Below, in pieces: positions 8,349-17,712 of a stretch of 64,000 nucleotides of DNA. Within the stretch, counting starts at the first letter, position 1, and every line of letters starts with the position of its first letter. Under the pieces are notes generated by a model. It was not told where the DNA came from. It worked only from the letters and a program-made list of their open reading frames with translations, and searched no databases. The translations under genes and the position numbers were made by a program. This stretch comes from Microbulbifer hainanensis (GTDB lineage: Bacteria > Pseudomonadota > Gammaproteobacteria > Pseudomonadales > Cellvibrionaceae), in contig NZ_JACZCR010000015.1 in NCBI RefSeq assembly GCF_014904735.1, positions 1-64,000 of the forward strand, written 5' to 3'.

Positions 8349-9554
8349 GTGCCAGACCCTATCACCCTGAAACGTTCGCTGTCCCTGCCGGTAACCAGCC
8401 TCTACGGCATCGGCACGATTATCGGTGCCGGTATCTACGTGCTGATCGGCAAGGTGGGTGCGGTGGCGGGACTGGTTCTGCCCTATGCATTCCTGCTGGC
8501 CGGAATCATTGCCGCACTGACCGCCCTGTCCTACGCGGAGCTGTCTTCACGCTTCCCCCACAGTGCCGGGTCTGCCGCCTATATCCACAATGCTTGGCAG
8601 CGGCGCTGGCTGGCCCAGCTGGTGGGCACCCTGGTTGCGCTCACCGGCATTGTCTCGGCCGCGACGATCGCCAACGGTTTCGTCGGCTACCTCCAACTCT
8701 TTATCCAAATGCCGGCCTACCTCGCGATCATCCTCCTGGTTGCGCTGCTGACACTGATTGCACTGTGGGGCATTAACGAGTCGGCATTGACGGTGACCAT
8801 CGTGACGCTGATCGAAGTGGGCGGCTTGCTGTATGTCATCCATGTCAGCCGCCAGGCACCCGCAGTGCAGGAGTGGACACAGATATTCGCAGTTCCCGAA
8901 ATAGATGCCTGGGCGGGTGTGCTGGTGGGCAGCTTTTTGGCCTTTTATGCGTTTATCGGTTTCGAGGACATGGTGAATCTTGCCGAGGAGGTCAGGAACC
9001 CGCGCAGGACGCTGCCGCGGGCGATACTGATCGCCATTGCCGTATCGACGCTGCTCTATATGGTCGTCGCCGCGCTGGCAGTGCGCACGTTGCCAGTCCC
9101 TGAACTCGCGCAGAGTGCTGTCCCCCTGGCGAGCATGGTCACCAGTGCCGGCTATTCGACCACTTTTATCGGCATTATCAGTATGTTTGCAGTAGTGAAT
9201 GGCGCGCTGGTGCAGATCATTATGGCGTCCCGGCTGCTGTACGGTATGGCGAAGAAAAACCTGGCTCCGCAGATTTTCGCCGGCGTCAGTGCGAGAACCC
9301 AGACCCCGGTCGTCGCCACGCTATTGGTTGGAGGAATTATCCTGATGTTCGCCCTGTGGCTGCCGCTCACCGTGCTGGCGAAGATCACGGCTTTTATCAT
9401 GCTGGTGATATTCTCGCTGGTTAACCTTTCCCTGCTGACCATCAAGGTGCGCGGTGGCGAGACGGAGGCCGGCGTGATCAGCTATCCGATCGTCTTTCCG
9501 GCACTGGCTTTACTGTTGTGCGTTGCGCTCATTGCCTTTCAGCTGCTCGCTTAG
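8349..9554 (+). CDS. APC-superfamily amino acid permease
   Basis: This inner-membrane transporter of about 401 residues has about eleven to twelve hydrophobic segments. The unwound first helix of the APC fold is plain (GIGTIIGAGIYVLIG), and a second conserved stretch is FLAFYAFIGFEDMVNLAEEVRNPRRTLPR, the usual helix 6 to loop motif. I choose the GTG at 8349 because GAGGA (8339-8343) lies five bases upstream. A TTG at 8316 would add eleven residues with no such site. The protein is slightly shorter than typical APC permeases (430-480), lacking part of the C-terminal helices. The substrate is probably an amino acid or amine. No neighbouring gene fixes it. Confidence 0.88.
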   Translation: MPDPITLKRSLSLPVTSLYGIGTIIGAGIYVLIGKVGAVAGLVLPYAFLLAGIIAALTALSYAELSSRFPHSAGSAAYIHNAWQRRWLAQLVGTLVALTGIVSAATIANGFVGYLQLFIQMPAYLAIILLVALLTLIALWGINESALTVTIVTLIEVGGLLYVIHVSRQAPAVQEWTQIFAVPEIDAWAGVLVGSFLAFYAFIGFEDMVNLAEEVRNPRRTLPRAILIAIAVSTLLYMVVAALAVRTLPVPELAQSAVPLASMVTSAGYSTTFIGIISMFAVVNGALVQIIMASRLLYGMAKKNLAPQIFAGVSARTQTPVVATLLVGGIILMFALWLPLTVLAKITAFIMLVIFSLVNLSLLTIKVRGGETEAGVISYPIVFPALALLLCVALIAFQLLA

Positions 9555-9602
9555 GGACGAATACAATTTTTCCATCAACAGCGACCTGGTGATGTAGGTT
9601 CA

Positions 9603-10289
9603 CTACTCAATCACCTTCCGCAAGGACTTCTCAATCTGGCCACCGCAATAGCCATTGCCATATCTTTCCCTTTGTGCGGCAAGAAATTTTTTGATCGCCG
9701 GGCGGGCTTCGACTCTCTGGCATAGGACGGCAATGTGTGGGGCGTTTTCCTGCAGGTCTTCTTTCAATTGCGGGAATGAATACACCATGGTGCCGAACAG
9801 CGCAGTGGTGGCAATATCGGCAACCGAGAGGGTGGTGCCAAGCAGGAACCCCTTGTCGCCCTTGAGTCCGTGTTCCAGCCCCGTCCTTTCAAAGATCTTC
9901 ATCCAGTCCGACAGGCGGCCGTAGCGGAATGTTTCCCAGTCGGGCTTGCTCCACATCGACATGCCGTTGAAGTTGGTAATTTCCATCAGCACGTCGTTGC
10001 AGTCCAGAATGGTTTTCAGGGCCAGTGTATGGGTCTCCGCGCGCTTGGGCAGGTAGTCATACTCTCGCCCCAGGTGCATCAGGATGGCCGGCATCTGGGC
10101 AAAATAGGTTTTGCTCTTGCACTCGTATAAATATGGCGGCGCCATACCCGGATTCTTTATCTTCAGGCTTCTTTCCGGATAAATTTCCGTCGCATCGCAC
10201 TTCCGGTATTGGGCGCCAACCTCCTCCAGCAGCAGCTCTATAAATATGCTGCGGAAGGGTAAATCCCAGTAATAGAGTTTGTAGTCCAT
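9603..10289 (-). CDS. Glutathione S-transferase family protein
   Basis: This 228-residue cytosolic protein has a two-domain GST layout. The N-terminal thioredoxin-like half (residues 1-80) begins YKLYYWDLPFRSIFIELLLEEVG, with a Tyr near residue 6-7 that could serve as the catalytic residue. The helical C-terminal half contains the family N-capping motif, here TTLSVADIATTALF. The cis-Pro region reads NPGMAPPYL. It resembles sigma/mu-like or animal-type GSTs more than the common bacterial beta class. The start has a strong ribosome-binding site (GGAGGA). Likely role: glutathione conjugation or peroxide detoxification, with unknown substrate. It stands alone. Confidence 0.85.
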   Translation of the reverse strand: MDYKLYYWDLPFRSIFIELLLEEVGAQYRKCDATEIYPERSLKIKNPGMAPPYLYECKSKTYFAQMPAILMHLGREYDYLPKRAETHTLALKTILDCNDVLMEITNFNGMSMWSKPDWETFRYGRLSDWMKIFERTGLEHGLKGDKGFLLGTTLSVADIATTALFGTMVYSFPQLKEDLQENAPHIAVLCQRVEARPAIKKFLAAQRERYGNGYCGGQIEKSLRKVIE

Positions 10290-10451
10290 TCGGGCTTCCT
10301 CCAGGTGCGGCCACGGGAAAAGTGCGCCGGGAAAACGTTCGCGCTCAGCGCAAGCGCCGCGGAAACTCGAAGCTTAGCATCTGGCCCCGGTGACAGCGCT
10401 TGACCCAACTTAAACAGGATTCGTTAACGCTGTCGCTAAAAACGGGTCGTC

Positions 10452-11906
10452 TTAATCAGCAGTGGCTACTCTATGCATTGGCACCGAATCACCCTCGCTC
10501 CAGCCCAGGGTGACGCCGTCCGGCTTGATTTCAAGCGTCGATGGAAAGGAATTTCTTCGGGGAAACCAGAACATTTTCGAGTACAGCATGATCCGGCCGT
10601 CGTCCAGCGCATAGGGTTCAACCGGTACTCCAGCAAAGCTGCCCTTTAGGCTTCCATCGTCTTCCCACAGACGCAGATCCATATCGAGCATATCTGCCCA
10701 GCGCCAGATATAGTGCCCGTCCATGGGAATATTCCGATCGGGAGATAGCGCGGCGCCCAGCTCTTCCGCCATGCGCTCCGGGGTTAGCCCATCGAGAAGA
10801 CCGAGGGTATCTGCAATAGTGGTGACATAGGCCCAGGAGTAGCTCATACCGCGATTGCTCAGCACGATAATATCCAGCTTTTGCTCTGGCAGTTTCCAGA
10901 TCTCCGTGCCGGCAATACCGTTGTGGCCGATGACTTTTCCACCCGGATAGTTGTGGATTTCGAAATTGAATCCATAGGGGGCTGTCTCGCCACTATTCAG
11001 CCGCACCGCTGTCCACATCTGCTCGCGATTTTTGCTGCTCAACAGCCGGTCGCTATTCAGCGCCGCATTCCAGTGAATCACATCCGTCAATGTGGCAAAG
11101 ATATTTCCGGCGCCGCCAAAGTTTTTATGGTCCAGCTGGAGAAAACTGTCGCGGTTAAAGTCTCGACGCAGAATGCCATGGGATACTGCGTAACCGGTAA
11201 TCTGGTTCGGCATCACCCTGGCATAGTCATAGATGTAGGCCCCGCTCATTCCGGCTGGCTGGAAAAGCGCATCGTGCATCAACTGGGGGAAGGGTTTGCC
11301 GCTGGCCCTTGAGGCAATAATGGCCAGTAGCTCGGGGTTGGTATCGCCGTAATGAAACTCGTCCCCGGGCGCAAAGTCTGGCTTGAGCTTCGCTGCCTGC
11401 ATCAGGTAATCGCTGATCTGCAACGGCTTCCCCAGGTCAGGATTGCAGATGACACAGGCATCGCGATCATCTTCATAGCCATTGAGGCCACTGGTCTGTG
11501 TGAGCAGGTGTCGGACCTTGATTGCGCCCCAGCTTTCCGGAAGCTCCGGCAAGTACTTGCGAATACTGTCATCCAGCGCCAGCTTCCCCTGCTGCTCCAG
11601 AACCAGTATCAGTGCTGCCGTAAACTGCTTGCTGACGGAAGCCAGCCAAAAGACGGTGTCTTCGGAAACCGGCACACCGTATTCGACGCTGGCCAGGCCA
11701 TAGTAGGATTCCTTGAGCAGCTTGCCGTTGTGGATGACCGCCACGGCGACGCCGGGAGTCTGGGTCTGCTCCATTAACTGCGCAATATTTTTATCGATCG
11801 CCGCAGAAGTGGAATCGTTCCAGCGCAATTCGTTGGCATGGGCCACCGCGACTGCGCCAACCGTCAGAGCAACGGTGGCGAGTAATCGAAAAACAGCATT
11901 GACCAT
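10452..11906 (-). CDS. Serine hydrolase of the class C beta-lactamase/esterase fold
   Basis: The precursor is 484 residues. The ATG at 11906 is chosen because AGGAGGGA (11911-11918) is four bases upstream and a signal peptide follows (MVNAVFRLLATVALTVGAVAVAHA). The nucleophile motif SxxK is S90-V-S-K93. A Tyr motif appears as HYGDTNPE, and the third motif is HNG in VIGHNGIAGTE. This is the Beta-lactamase (PF00144) fold shared by class C lactamases, DD-peptidases and esterases such as EstB. The periplasmic C-terminal 100 residues form a beta-rich domain like those of DD-peptidase or D-aminopeptidase relatives. The substrate is unknown, and antibiotic resistance should not be assumed. The gene is monocistronic. 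Confidence 0.9.
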   Translation of the reverse strand: MVNAVFRLLATVALTVGAVAVAHANELRWNDSTSAAIDKNIAQLMEQTQTPGVAVAVIHNGKLLKESYYGLASVEYGVPVSEDTVFWLASVSKQFTAALILVLEQQGKLALDDSIRKYLPELPESWGAIKVRHLLTQTSGLNGYEDDRDACVICNPDLGKPLQISDYLMQAAKLKPDFAPGDEFHYGDTNPELLAIIASRASGKPFPQLMHDALFQPAGMSGAYIYDYARVMPNQITGYAVSHGILRRDFNRDSFLQLDHKNFGGAGNIFATLTDVIHWNAALNSDRLLSSKNREQMWTAVRLNSGETAPYGFNFEIHNYPGGKVIGHNGIAGTEIWKLPEQKLDIIVLSNRGMSYSWAYVTTIADTLGLLDGLTPERMAEELGAALSPDRNIPMDGHYIWRWADMLDMDLRLWEDDGSLKGSFAGVPVEPYALDDGRIMLYSKMFWFPRRNSFPSTLEIKPDGVTLGWSEGDSVPMHRVATAD

Positions 11907-12344
11907 AACTTCCCTCCTGATTCCCTCAAGATGAGAACAGCCATTCAATGACTTTCCACCCGAATGGCATTTCCGGTTTCGACATCAACGAAAATTTCAT
12001 TGGATAACCGCTGTGCGTCCGATTCCGACACGGCTTTTCTTGCAAAACATGATTCAAGCGCCACAACACCTTCGCATTGCTGCCACACAACCAATGGAGA
12101 GAACCAGAATAAACCAATGGCGAAATCAATATCCACAGATCTATCCCTGAGCCAGTTGAATTCAATTTAGAGCGCGAATACTGCGCCAATCTTTTCGCTG
12201 AGCGACGCTTTGGCACCCTCGTCGCTAGTTCATGCCACTGCCATTGGATATATTCGATGTGAGGTATGCAGTCTGACACACGTGCTTTTCTTTTGGTGTC
12301 GGGCGCTGTAACACGAAGTTCAGCCAACAATAAGGAGATTGACC
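11907..12344. other. Intergenic region with no recognised gene
   Basis: About 440 bases separate the divergent serine hydrolase and DUF4242 genes. A minus-strand frame runs through much of it but has implausible composition and continues into the DUF4242 gene on the opposite strand. I see no RNA gene or clear palindrome. Confidence 0.4.
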
Positions 12345-12617
12345 ATGCCCAAATTTGTGATCGAACGGGAAATCCCCGGTGCAGGAGACCTGAGCAAAGA
12401 CGACCTGCAGGGCATCTCGCAGAAATCCTGCGAAGTGCTAAAGGAACTGGGCCCATCAGTGCAGTGGGTGCAGAGCTACGTCACCGCGGACAAGGTTTAC
12501 TGCATTTACATCGCTCCCGATAAAGAGGCGGTGCTCAAGCACGCCGAAATGGGCGGCTTCCCGGCGAATTCGGTCGCGGAGGTAAAGACCGTGATGGATC
12601 CGACTACTGCCGAGTAA
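12345..12617 (+). CDS. DUF4242 (SCO4226-like nickel-binding fold) protein
   Basis: This is a 90-residue cytoplasmic protein of the DUF4242 family. The pattern is FVIEREIPGAGDLS, then VQWVQSYVTADKVYCIYIAPDKEAVLKHAEMGGFPAN, which contains the conserved VxSYV, CIYxA and HAxxGGFPA blocks. A Streptomyces member binds nickel, and the family fold is a ferredoxin-like dimeric barrel. Function in this organism is unknown. The ATG at 12345 is chosen over the TTG at 12339 because AAGGAG (12332-12337) is seven bases upstream. The gene stands alone. Confidence 0.85.
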   Translation: MPKFVIEREIPGAGDLSKDDLQGISQKSCEVLKELGPSVQWVQSYVTADKVYCIYIAPDKEAVLKHAEMGGFPANSVAEVKTVMDPTTAE

Positions 12618-12832
12618 CCCCGTCACTCAGTGAGCGCGGCCTGCCGTATTTCCGGCGGGCTACCCTCGGGGGCTGACCAGCCATTCTCCCCCGTTCTCCT
12701 CTGCTCGATTATCAGTCAACTTGCTCGACACTGCGCCAGTTAAACCCTATAGTGCGCCCCCCGCTGTACATCTCCGCTACGGCGACGTTGGTAGACCAAC
12801 GACCTTATTTCCCAGCCCGCAGGAATACGCCC

Positions 12833-14440
12833 TTGATCACCACCGCAAACATCACCATGCAGTTCGGTGCCCAGCCGCTGTTTGAAAATATCTCCGCCAA
12901 GTTCGGCAACGGCAACCGCTACGGCCTGATCGGGGCCAACGGCTGCGGCAAGTCGACGTTCATGAAGATCCTGAGCGGCGCGCTGGCGCCTACAGCGGGC
13001 AATGTGTCGATTGAGCCGGGCTGCACCGTAGGCACCTTGAGCCAGGACCAGTTTGCCTTCGAGGAGTACAGCGTGGTCGACGCGGTGATCATGGGCGATA
13101 CGCGGCTGTGGGAGGTGAAGCAGGAGCGCGACCGTATCTACTCGCTGCCGGAAATGAGCGAAGAGGACGGCATGCGCGTGGCCGAGCTGGAAGTGCAGTT
13201 CGCCGAGCTGGATGGTTACAGCGCAGAGAGCCGCGCGGGCGAGATCCTGCTGGAAGCCGGCATCGAGGAATCCCTGCACTTCGGCCCGATGAAGCAGGTC
13301 GCCCCGGGCTGGAAGCTTCGCGTGCTGCTGGCGCAGGCGCTGTTTGCAGATCCGGACATCCTGCTGCTGGACGAGCCGACCAACAACCTGGATATCCACA
13401 CTATCCACTGGCTGGCGGAAATCCTGAACCAGCGCAAAAGCACCATGATCATCATTTCCCACGATCGCCACTTCCTGAATTCCGTGTGCACCCATATGGC
13501 GGATATCGATTACGGCGAGCTGCGTGTCTTCCCGGGCAACTACGAAGACTTCGTGGCCGCATCCACGCTGATTCAGGAACAGCTCCACGCGGAAAACGCC
13601 AAGAAGAGCGCGGAGCTGGAAGAGCTGCAGAGTTTCGTCAACCGCTTCTCTGCCAATGCGTCCAAGGCCAAGCAGGCCAGCTCCCGCGCCAAGAAGATGG
13701 AAAAGATCAAACTCGACGAGATCAAGCCGTCCAGCCGGGTGAAGCCCTATATCACCTTCCAGCAGTGCAAGAAACTGCACCGCCAGGCACTGACACTGGA
13801 AAACCTGTCCCACGGTTTCGAGGGCGAGCCGCTGTTCGAGGGTGGCGAAATGCTGCTGGAGGCCGGCGCGCGCCTGGCAGTGATCGGTGAAAACGGGGTG
13901 GGCAAGACCACCTTCCTGCGCTGCCTGGTGGAACAGATCCAGGCCAACAGCGGCACTGTCAAATGGGCGGAAAACGCAATGGTCGGCTACTGCCCGCAGG
14001 ACAGCAGCGCGGACTTCGAAGGTGACCTGACCATCTTCGAATGGATGTCCCAGTGGCGCACGCCCAAGCACGATGACCTCGCGGTGCGCGGCATTCTGGG
14101 TCGGCTGCTGTTTACCGCGGACGATGCCAACAAGAAAGCCAAAGTCTGCTCCGGTGGTGAAAAGAACCGCCTGCTGTTCGGCAAGCTGATGATGATGGAC
14201 ACCAATGTGCTGATCATGGACGAGCCGACCAACCACCTGGATATGGAATCCATCGAGGCACTGAACAAGGCGCTGGCCAAATACGAGGGCACGCTGATCT
14301 TCGTCAGCCACGACCGCCAGTTTGTCTCGTCCCTGGCCACCCGGGTGGTCGAGATCAAGGATCAGGCGCTGATCGATTTCCAGGGCACTTACGAGGAGTA
14401 CCTGGCGAACAAGGCAGCGGCGGAATCACAGGCCGCCTGA
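12833..14440 (+). CDS. ybiT: ABC-F family ATPase YbiT
   Basis: This is a soluble ABC-F protein with two nucleotide-binding domains and no membrane part, close in sequence to E. coli YbiT (530 residues; here 535). Domain 1 has Walker [10 protein letters not shown] and Walker [13 protein letters not shown]. The interdomain linker (about residues 240-320, [22 protein letters not shown]) is charged and helical. Domain 2 has GENGVGKTT, the signature CSGGEKNR and [15 protein letters not shown] proteins act on the ribosome exit site, affecting translation or peptidyl-tRNA positioning. The start is the TTG at 12833, preceded by AGGA nine bases upstream. It matches the YbiT N-terminus ([12 protein letters not shown]), whereas upstream in-frame sequence does not resemble protein. 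Confidence 0.93.
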   Translation: MITTANITMQFGAQPLFENISAKFGNGNRYGLIGANGCGKSTFMKILSGALAPTAGNVSIEPGCTVGTLSQDQFAFEEYSVVDAVIMGDTRLWEVKQERDRIYSLPEMSEEDGMRVAELEVQFAELDGYSAESRAGEILLEAGIEESLHFGPMKQVAPGWKLRVLLAQALFADPDILLLDEPTNNLDIHTIHWLAEILNQRKSTMIIISHDRHFLNSVCTHMADIDYGELRVFPGNYEDFVAASTLIQEQLHAENAKKSAELEELQSFVNRFSANASKAKQASSRAKKMEKIKLDEIKPSSRVKPYITFQQCKKLHRQALTLENLSHGFEGEPLFEGGEMLLEAGARLAVIGENGVGKTTFLRCLVEQIQANSGTVKWAENAMVGYCPQDSSADFEGDLTIFEWMSQWRTPKHDDLAVRGILGRLLFTADDANKKAKVCSGGEKNRLLFGKLMMMDTNVLIMDEPTNHLDMESIEALNKALAKYEGTLIFVSHDRQFVSSLATRVVEIKDQALIDFQGTYEEYLANKAAAESQAA

Positions 14441-14765
14441 CCGGGTGTTTAACCCGGTCAGGCGATAATTGCGGTTGGGAAAAATTGCTTTGAATATCGG
14501 GGCCAGGCTCTCTGGCCCCACGGTATTTGCCGCTCTGTTCAAACCCTGGCGCATAAGCCGGAAATCTATTTGAACAATTTATAGACAAACCGCTACTTTT
14601 TCTATAGAGTGGGCGCCAGCTAGAAAGAAAGTCTATTATTTAAAACCTACATTTCGCTGTTTTATTCGTAACACCTCGTCCTGCAGTTTCTAAGTTCCAG
14701 TCTAAATTTCCAAGCACCACCCGCCCCACAAAGGCACTACCAGTTTTAAATTTCAGGATATTTTT
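14441..14765. other. Gap with hairpins and probable long cspA leader
   Basis: This stretch follows ybiT. Two hairpins are visible, GACCGGGT/AACCCGGTC right after the ybiT stop (about 14439-14460) and GGGGCCAG/CTGGCCCC at 14499-14519. Neither is followed by a T run. A possible promoter (TAGACA 14582, TATAGA 14603) would give the cold-shock gene a leader of about 150 bases, as is usual for cold-inducible csp genes. The leader is inferred. Confidence 0.45.
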
Positions 14766-14975
14766 ATGTCTAATACAGTGACCGGAACCGTAAAGTGGTT
14801 CGACGAAGGTAAAGGTTTTGGTTTTATTGCTCAGCAATCTGGACCGGACGTTTTTGCTCACTTCAGCGAAATCGCCAGCTCAGGCTTCAAGACTTTGGTT
14901 GAAGGCCAGGCCGTTGAATTTACCGTGACTCAAGGTAAAAAAGGCCCGCAAGCTTCCAATATCGTAGTTGTTTAA
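14766..14975 (+). CDS. Cold-shock protein, CspA family
   Basis: This is a 69-residue single cold-shock domain. The RNA-binding motifs RNP1 (KGFGFI) and RNP2 (VFAHF) are intact, and the start [11 protein letters not shown] is typical. Such proteins bind single-stranded RNA or DNA and melt RNA structure during cold shock or in stationary phase. The gene is monocistronic, with a long AT-rich leader upstream and a strong terminator downstream. Whether it is cold-induced cannot be read from sequence. Its last codons and stop lie inside a perfect inverted repeat (separate entry). Confidence 0.97.
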   Translation: MSNTVTGTVKWFDEGKGFGFIAQQSGPDVFAHFSEIASSGFKTLVEGQAVEFTVTQGKKGPQASNIVVV

Positions 14976-14987
14976 CACAACTACGAT
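14961..14987 (+). repeat. Perfect 11-bp inverted repeat spanning the csp stop codon
   Basis: Arms ATCGTAGTTGT (14961-14971) and ACAACTACGAT (14977-14987) enclose a five-base loop holding most of the TAA stop codon (14973-14975). In mRNA this is a stable hairpin that ribosomes must open to terminate. It lies just ahead of the Rho-independent terminator. Confidence 0.85.
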
Positions 14988-14998
14988 TTATAAAAAGG

Positions 14999-15024
14999 CA
15001 GGCCTTTCCGGCCTGTTTTTTTTT
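14999..15024 (+). terminator. Rho-independent terminator of the cold-shock gene
   Basis: Stem CAGGCC/GGCCTG with a five-base loop, an upstream A run and a following run of nine T. Confidence 0.93.
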
Positions 15025-15531
15025 GGCTCGAAAGCCGGTCAGGCCAACCTCTCGACGTCATTGCGCATCTCCCTATTAACCTTCCTGTAAACCTTCCTCC
15101 CTACCGCCCTCTACACCTTCAGCTGCCGCCAATGCGCCGGTACAAGCCGCAACAACTTCGGCAATAGCACCCAAACACCAGAGAATCTCGCCCGCTGCGA
15201 GCATATTCCGCGGCACCACCGGCAAGTTTTCGAGACCACTGCCCGCAGCCTGACTTGGCGAAAACACGCATTTAATAGGTCAGTATTGCTCAGCAAAAGC
15301 GATTCCCGCCCCTTCCGAGCACAGCATTCCCCGGTTGATTCATTTGTTGGCACATTGTCAGCATTCGCCCCGCCTAAAGCCCTGTCATCGAATCGAAATA
15401 AATTGGAAAACGGGTCGCGAATCCGGTAAATTCCGCGCTCATTTTTTGACCAGATCTTGATCGCAACCATCGAAAACGCTGACCACCGCGCGGGATGTGT
15501 TGCACGCGGCGGATTGACCCTGAGGTACCCG
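15025..15531. other. Intergenic region upstream of the purine salvage operon
   Basis: About 500 bases with no gene I can support. The operon promoter must lie here. I looked for a PurR-type ACGCAAACGTTTGCGT operator and for a purine riboswitch and saw neither. Confidence 0.4.
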
Positions 15532-16317
15532 ATGACGCTGACCAAGTCCCTGTCCCTACTGGCCGCCGGCCTGGTATCTGGGGCGGCCCACGCCGAGATG
15601 CTCTGGCAAGACAACAGCCTGACGCTGCTGCACGGTAACGACTACAGGGTCGATTACAGCCTGGACACCGACGATGCCAGCCGCGATGTGGTGACCTTCG
15701 AGCACGCCAGTGGCCACAGCTGGGGCGACCTGTTTATGTTCGCCGATTACCTGACGTCCGATGCGGGCTCCACAGAGCTGTATACCGAAATCTCCCCGCG
15801 CCTGAGCCTGGGCAAACTGAGCGGCCGCGAGCTGTCCTGGGGACCGGTCAAGGACGTGCTGCTGGTATCCACACTGGAGCTCGGCAATATGGACGACCCT
15901 GACCACCTGACCGCGACCGGTTCGCACTTCAGCAACAAGCTGGCGGGTGTGGGTTTCGACCTGGCGGTTCCGGGCTTCAACTATGTGCAGGCCAACCTTT
16001 ACCATCGCGACAACGACGACAAGGCCGATAACGAGCAGCTGACCCTGGTGTGGGCGCTGCCGTTTGCGCTCGGCGAGCAGGAATTTCTTTACGACGGCTT
16101 TATCGATTGGACCAGTGCATCGACCGATGCGCATCCGAGCATGAATTTTGCATCCCAATTGAAATGGGATGTCGGCGCCCAGTGGGGCAAGCCGAAGGCC
16201 CTATACGCAGGCATCGAGTACGTGCATTGGAACGATAAGTTCGGTATCAAGGACGGCTCCTACGGGATCGACACCAATGAACGCAACGTGAACCTGCTGC
16301 TCAAGTATCATTTTTAA
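15532..16317 (+). CDS. Tsx-like nucleoside-specific outer-membrane channel
   Basis: The 261-residue precursor has a signal peptide (MTLTKSLSLLAAGLVSGAAHA, cut before EMLWQDNS). The mature part resembles the Tsx family: WQDNSLTLLHGNDY at the start, then HASGHSWGDLFMFADYL, and the C-terminal LLKYHF ending in Phe as in outer-membrane barrels. Length fits the 12-stranded Tsx barrel. Tsx channels pass nucleosides and deoxynucleosides across the outer membrane. The next two genes encode a purine permease and a phosphoribosyltransferase, so the operon would take purine compounds from outside to nucleotide. The ATG at 15532 is chosen because the upstream in-frame sequence is not protein-like. The permease start lies 27 bases downstream. 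Confidence 0.88.
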   Translation: MTLTKSLSLLAAGLVSGAAHAEMLWQDNSLTLLHGNDYRVDYSLDTDDASRDVVTFEHASGHSWGDLFMFADYLTSDAGSTELYTEISPRLSLGKLSGRELSWGPVKDVLLVSTLELGNMDDPDHLTATGSHFSNKLAGVGFDLAVPGFNYVQANLYHRDNDDKADNEQLTLVWALPFALGEQEFLYDGFIDWTSASTDAHPSMNFASQLKWDVGAQWGKPKALYAGIEYVHWNDKFGIKDGSYGIDTNERNVNLLLKYHF

Positions 16318-16344
16318 GCCTTAAATTCGAGACCAGTAAAGAAC

Positions 16345-17700
16345 ATGACAGAAGTCCATGTACCCGCGGCCGACAAGCCGGCCGTTGCCCAGCCCGTCGG
16401 AAGTGCCCCGCTGCTAGAGCGGCTCTTCAAACTGACGGAGCGCGATACCACTGTGCGCCGCGAAGTAATCGCCGGGGTCACAACCTTCCTGACAATGGCT
16501 TACATCATCTTCGTGAACCCGAACATCATGGCCGCGGCCGGGATGGACAAGGGGGCGGTGTTCACGGCGACCTGCCTGGCCGCAGCCTTCGGCTGCCTCA
16601 TTATGGGGCTCTATGCCAACTACCCGTTCGCGCTGGCGCCGGGCATGGGGCTGAATGCGTTTTTTAGCTTTGTTGTTGTTGGCGAAATGGGGTACAGCTG
16701 GCAGGTGGCCCTGGGAGCGGTGTTTATCTCCGGCATGGTGTTCCTGTTCCTCAGTATCTTCAAGATACGGGAGTGGATCATCGACAGTATTCCCATGTCG
16801 CTGCGGCAGGCGCTGGCGGCGGGCGTGGGCCTGTTCCTCGCCATTATCGCGCTGAAGAGCGCGGGTATCGTTGTGGCCAGCCCGGCCACCCTGGTGACCC
16901 TCGGTGACCTGACTTCCAGCAGTGCCGCGCTGGCGGCGCTGGGCTTTTTCCTGATTGCCGCGCTGGCCTACCGCCGTATGCTCGGTGCAGTGATGGTCGG
17001 CATCCTCGTCGTCACCGTGATTGCACTAATAATGGGCAAGGTGCACTACGCCGGCCTGGTCTCCGCACCGCCGAGCATGATGCCGACCTTTATGCAGCTG
17101 GATATCGCCGGCGCTTTTGACGTAGGCATGATCAGCGTGATCTTCGCCTTCCTGTTCGTCGACCTGTTCGACACCGCCGGCACCCTGCTGAGCACTGCGG
17201 ACCGCGCCAGACTGCTGGACGAAAAAGGCCAGCTGCCCGGCATGGGCAAGGCACTGATGGCCGACAGCTCCGCCTCGGCGGTCGGCTCCCTGCTCGGCTC
17301 CTCGACCACCACCACCTTTGTGGAGAGCACCGCAGGCGTTGCCGCCGGCGGCCGCACCGGCCTGACGGCCGTGGTGTGTGCGGGTCTGTTCCTGCTGGCC
17401 CTGTTTTTCTCGCCGCTGGTGGGCATGGTGCCGGCCTACGCGACTGCCGGCGCACTGCTGTATGTCGCCGTGTTGATGACTTCCGGGCTGTCGTCCATCG
17501 ATTGGGATGACATCACCGAAGCCGCGCCCGCGGTGGTGGCAGCGGTGATGATGCCGCTGTCCTTCTCCATCGCCAATGGCATTGCACTGGGCTTCATCGC
17601 CTATGCAGTGATCAAGACCCTGAGCGGCCGCAGCAAGGATGTCAGCATCAGCGTGTACCTGCTGGCGGCCCTGTTCATTGCCAAATTCATCTTTTTCTGA
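16345..17700 (+). CDS. NCS2-family purine permease (AzgA/GhxP-like)
   Basis: This 451-residue inner-membrane protein is of the AzgA-like branch of the NCS2 nucleobase transporters. Diagnostic stretches are the N-terminal EVIAGVTTFLTMAYIIFVNP, APGMGLNAFF, and DLFDTAGTLLSTADRARLLDE followed by GSSTTTTFVESTAGVAAGGRTGLTAV. The protein has about 12-14 transmembrane segments. Family members import adenine, guanine or hypoxanthine with protons. It sits 27 bases after the Tsx-like channel and 12 before a phosphoribosyltransferase, so a purine substrate is well supported. Which base it prefers is unknown. Confidence 0.94.
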   Translation: MTEVHVPAADKPAVAQPVGSAPLLERLFKLTERDTTVRREVIAGVTTFLTMAYIIFVNPNIMAAAGMDKGAVFTATCLAAAFGCLIMGLYANYPFALAPGMGLNAFFSFVVVGEMGYSWQVALGAVFISGMVFLFLSIFKIREWIIDSIPMSLRQALAAGVGLFLAIIALKSAGIVVASPATLVTLGDLTSSSAALAALGFFLIAALAYRRMLGAVMVGILVVTVIALIMGKVHYAGLVSAPPSMMPTFMQLDIAGAFDVGMISVIFAFLFVDLFDTAGTLLSTADRARLLDEKGQLPGMGKALMADSSASAVGSLLGSSTTTTFVESTAGVAAGGRTGLTAVVCAGLFLLALFFSPLVGMVPAYATAGALLYVAVLMTSGLSSIDWDDITEAAPAVVAAVMMPLSFSIANGIALGFIAYAVIKTLSGRSKDVSISVYLLAALFIAKFIFF

Positions 17701-17712
17701 GGGCTTCTTCCA

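Noticed and set aside
11926-12456. 176-residue minus-strand open frame upstream of the DUF4242 gene
   Set aside because: It overlaps the real plus-strand gene, has no site for initiation, and its sequence is not protein-like.
12740-14311. 523-residue minus-strand open frame
   Set aside because: It is the antisense shadow of ybiT, whose plus-strand product is a complete, clearly conserved ABC-F protein.
15025-15531. Purine riboswitch or PurR operator upstream of the Tsx operon
   Set aside because: I searched the spacer by eye for the paired loops of the riboswitch and for the PurR 16-mer and saw neither.
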